Of a stretch of DNA of 25,535 nucleotides, positions 23,691 to 25,535 are shown piece by piece. Below the pieces are notes generated by a model. It was not told the DNA's origin, did no database searches, and saw only the letters and a program-made list of their open reading frames with translations. The stretch spans positions 214-25,748 of the forward strand of contig PLNY01000386.1 in assembly GCA_003141915.1 (NCBI GenBank), written 5' to 3'. The number at the start of each line of letters is the position of its first letter. Within the stretch, counting starts at the first letter, position 1. The DNA is from Anaerolineae bacterium. Its GTDB lineage: Bacteria > Chloroflexota > Anaerolineae > Anaerolineales > Villigracilaceae. Both the position numbers and the translations under genes were made by a program.

Positions 23691-23723
23691 AAGCGTCCGC
23701 GTTTTCCGCGTTAATCCGCGTCC
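23691..23723. repeat. Right TCCGCGT repeat flanking the GxxExxY gene
   Basis: Three TCCGCG words in tandem (GCGTCCGCG TTTTCCGCG TTAATCCGCGTCC), the inverse of the ACGCGGA words on the left side. It starts two bases after the GxxExxY stop codon and ends 20 bp before the next gene. Confidence 0.7.
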
Positions 23724-23743
23724 CATTCTGAAAGGAAATCATT

Positions 23744-24736
23744 ATGCCTTACCTCGCCTCAGAAACTCGTTACGACAAAATACTCTACAACCGCGTTGGA
23801 CGAAGCGGACTCAAGCTTCCAGCCATCTCGCTCGGCTGGTGGTACAACTTCGGCGGGCTCGACGTGTTCGAGAACAGCCGCGCTATTGCGCGCCGCGCTT
23901 TCGACATGGGCATCACACATTTTGATTTCGCCAATAATTATGGTCCGCCACCCGGCTCGGCGGAAGAAAATTTTGGAACGCTCTTCAAACAGGATTTTCA
24001 TCCGTACCGCGATGAACTCATCATCTCCACCAAGGCCGGTTACGACATGTGGCTCGGCCCATATGGCAATTGGGGTTCGCGAAAATATTTGCTGGCGAGT
24101 CTCGATCAATCGTTGAAGCGCATGGGACTTGATTACGTGGATATCTTCTACAGTCATCGTCCCGACCCCGAAACGCCGCTCGAAGAGACGATGGGCGCGC
24201 TCGATTCCGCCGTCAGACAGGGCAAAGCTTTGTATGTCGGCATCTCCAACTACAATCCAGAAATGACGCGGCGCGCCGCGCAAATCTTAAAGAATCTCGG
24301 CACGCCGTGTTTGATCCATCAGGCGCGCTACAGCATGTTGGATCGCTGGGTCGAAGGTGGATTATTGGATGTGCTGACCGAGGAGGGAATCGGCTGTATC
24401 GTCTTCTCGCCTCTCGCGCAGGGACATCTGACTGACCGGTACCTGAACGGAATCCCATCTGGCGCGCGCGCCACCAAAACCGAGCACGTTTGGATGACTC
24501 TGGATAATGTGAAGAAGAATCTACCCAAGACTCAAAAGCTGAATGAACTCGCCAAGCAACGCGGACAATCGCTGGCGCAGATGGCAATCGCATGGGTGCT
24601 TCGCCAACCCGCGGTGACATCCGCATTGATCGGCGCGAGCAGTGTCAAACAATTGGAAGACAATCTCGCCGCGGTGAACAATTTGAAATTCTCAAACGAA
24701 GAACTTGACCGAATCGATTCGATCTTGAGAGGTTGA
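23744..24736 (+). CDS. gpr: Aldo-keto reductase of the YghZ / L-glyceraldehyde-3-phosphate reductase type
   Basis: 330 aa, AKR (beta/alpha)8 barrel. The catalytic tetrad is D61, Y66, K97 and H138 (HFDFANNYGPPPGSAEENFG, IISTKAGYDMW, IFYSHRPDP). Long shared blocks such as NNYGPPPGSAEENFG, LIISTKAGYDM, SRKYLLASLDQSLKRMGL and SALIGASSVKQLEDN place it in the YghZ group (AKR14), which reduces L-glyceraldehyde 3-phosphate and other aldehydes with NADPH. Physiologically this removes a toxic aldehyde. AAAGGA 8 nt before ATG 23744. The next gene starts 1 bp after its stop, so the two are probably coupled. Substrate preference is by family only. Confidence 0.92.
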   Translation: MPYLASETRYDKILYNRVGRSGLKLPAISLGWWYNFGGLDVFENSRAIARRAFDMGITHFDFANNYGPPPGSAEENFGTLFKQDFHPYRDELIISTKAGYDMWLGPYGNWGSRKYLLASLDQSLKRMGLDYVDIFYSHRPDPETPLEETMGALDSAVRQGKALYVGISNYNPEMTRRAAQILKNLGTPCLIHQARYSMLDRWVEGGLLDVLTEEGIGCIVFSPLAQGHLTDRYLNGIPSGARATKTEHVWMTLDNVKKNLPKTQKLNELAKQRGQSLAQMAIAWVLRQPAVTSALIGASSVKQLEDNLAAVNNLKFSNEELDRIDSILRG

Positions 24737-24737
24737 T

Positions 24738-25033
24738 ATGGATCCCTTCAAAAAACTTTTCAGCGCCTTGCCATCTGCCTCTTCATCGAACTTTTATGTC
24801 TTCAAAGTGAAATGCAATCGCTGCGGCGAAGTTATCGATGGGCAAGTCAATCTTGTCAATGACTTGAGTCTCAATGATGAAGATAATTTTTTGTCCGCAA
24901 AGTTTTGATGGGCAGTGGACGATGCTTTCAGCAAGTCGAAATAGAATTGCGATTCGATAATTCAAAGCAAGCAAGAAATAAACCAATACAAGTGATCGAT
25001 AAGAAGATATACGGCGGAGTATTTGTAGAATAA
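24738..25033 (+). pseudogene. Small zinc-ribbon protein gene, split by a one-base shift in a T6 run
   Basis: ATG 24738 has AGAGG 5 nt upstream and opens a frame with MDPFKKLFSALPS and a knuckle KCNRCGE (C26, C29) that ends at TGA 24908 (56 aa). From 24893 another frame continues for 46 codons to TAA 25031: VRKVLMGSGRCFQQVEIELRF... ending YGGVFVE. One extra T in the run 24887-24892 would join them into a 98-aa protein. The second half is well formed and ends 11 bp before the ATL gene, so this is one gene, either broken, a sequencing error, or restored by slippage on the T run. Function unknown; a small CxxC zinc-ribbon protein coupled to the aldo-keto reductase. Confidence 0.75.
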
Positions 25034-25044
25034 AGGATTCGATT

Positions 25045-25428
25045 ATGCAATTCACATCTCCGCCCAATCCACAGCAATATTACGAACGCGTCTGGCAACT
25101 GGTTCGTCAGGTGCCGCGCGGCAAAGTCGCCACGTATGGTCAGATTGCGCTGATGCTGCCCGCGCCCAGTGGCGTTGAGCTTGAAACCTATAAAGCCTAC
25201 GGCCCGCGCTGGGTGGGAGGCGCGATGGCGGCTTGTCCCGACGATGTGCCGTGGCAACGTGTGATCAACTCGCAGGGCAAGATCAGCGAGCGCCCCGGCG
25301 CGGAGAAACAACGTCTGTTATTGGAAGCAGAAGGAATCGAGTTTCTCAAAGATAAAGTGGATTTGAAAAGATATGGCTGGCACGGACTCGATGAAGCCGA
25401 TGAGCCGCGCCAGGAGAAACTTTTTTAG
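25045..25428 (+). CDS. atl: Alkyltransferase-like protein (ATL), MGMT family without the active Cys
   Basis: 127 aa. The fold of the Ada/MGMT DNA-binding domain is clear: VPRGKVATYGQIA with the nucleotide-flipping Tyr (Y31), PRWVGGAM with the Arg finger (R55), and then PWQRVINSQGKIS. In MGMT the equivalent site is PCHRV; here W70 replaces the acceptor Cys, which is the mark of ATL proteins. ATLs bind O6-alkylguanine in DNA without repairing it and hand the lesion to nucleotide excision repair. The C-terminal extension (about 105-127) is charged. AAGGA 7 nt before ATG 25045. Last gene of the plus-strand run. Confidence 0.92.
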   Translation: MQFTSPPNPQQYYERVWQLVRQVPRGKVATYGQIALMLPAPSGVELETYKAYGPRWVGGAMAACPDDVPWQRVINSQGKISERPGAEKQRLLLEAEGIEFLKDKVDLKRYGWHGLDEADEPRQEKLF

Positions 25429-25451
25429 AACAGCAAAATGATTTACTCGGC

Positions 25452-25484
25452 AGACTTCGGTAGTTTTAAAAGCTTCCGAAGTCT
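25452..25484. terminator. Hairpin between convergent genes
   Basis: AGACTTCGG (25452-25460) pairs perfectly with CCGAAGTCT (25476-25484); the loop region can pair further through AGTTTT/AAAAGCT. It lies 24 bp after the ATL stop. No T tract follows, but its position between two gene ends fits a bidirectional stop. Confidence 0.5.
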
Positions 25485-25489
25485 CTATG

Positions 25490-25535
25490 TCACGCGGTTA
25501 ATTCAACCACCAACGTTTCCATCGCCAGGTCCAAT
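25490..25535 (-). CDS. Possible C-terminal end of a convergent gene
   Basis: On the minus strand an open frame enters from the window edge and ends at TGA 25490-25492; the visible residues are LDLAMETLVVELTA. Only 14 codons are seen, so the call rests on the open frame and on the hairpin placed just after it. No product can be named. Confidence 0.3.
   Translation of the reverse strand, partial: LDLAMETLVVELTA

Overview
The window looks like a chromosomal segment of a bacterium of the Chloroflexota, most likely class Anaerolineae. This is inferred from the style of the proteins (a PolA beginning MPPTLYLIDGHALAYR, polytopic GT39-type enzymes with an HPDERF motif, a zinc-ribbon/ATL gene pair, many GT-C membrane enzymes) and from moderate, roughly 50 % GC. 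No rRNA, tRNA, CRISPR array or complete insertion sequence was seen.

Layout. Positions 1-11715 form a cell-surface glycoconjugate cluster. On the minus strand are two polytopic GT39-like glycosyltransferases (one cut by the window edge), two SAM methyltransferases, a GT4 glycosyltransferase, a CDP-paratose 2-epimerase-like enzyme and an LPG-synthase/flippase-type membrane protein. Two plus-strand membrane glycosyltransferases (6467-9702), clearly more AT-rich, interrupt the cluster and may be a later acquisition. Together these genes could make, methylate and export a lipid-linked glycan carrying an unusual deoxysugar.

Positions 11785-22317 are a mostly housekeeping minus-strand run: lepA, two small membrane proteins of unknown function whose 5' ends share a 120-bp direct duplication, a long TPR protein, polA, and a composite protein fusing a receiver-like domain, a roadblock-like domain and a catalytically degraded IS200/Y1-transposase domain. 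The spacers in front of the LPG-type gene, the TPR gene and polA carry copies of one imperfect-palindrome repeat family (ACCACARAG type).

Positions 22450-25428 lie on the plus strand: surE, a GxxExxY PD-(D/E)XK-like gene enclosed by inverted ACGCGGA repeats, an L-glyceraldehyde-3-phosphate-reductase-type aldo-keto reductase, a small zinc-ribbon gene broken by a one-base shift in a T run, and an alkyltransferase-like protein. The window ends in a hairpin and what may be the tail of a convergent gene.

Most worth a second look: the receiver/roadblock/dead-transposase fusion, the repeat-enclosed GxxExxY cassette, the T-run frameshift, the heptanucleotide repeat inside a glycosyltransferase gene, and the duplicated leader with an in-frame TGA. 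No stretch above 300 bases lacks a gene; the largest spacer is 6207-6466.
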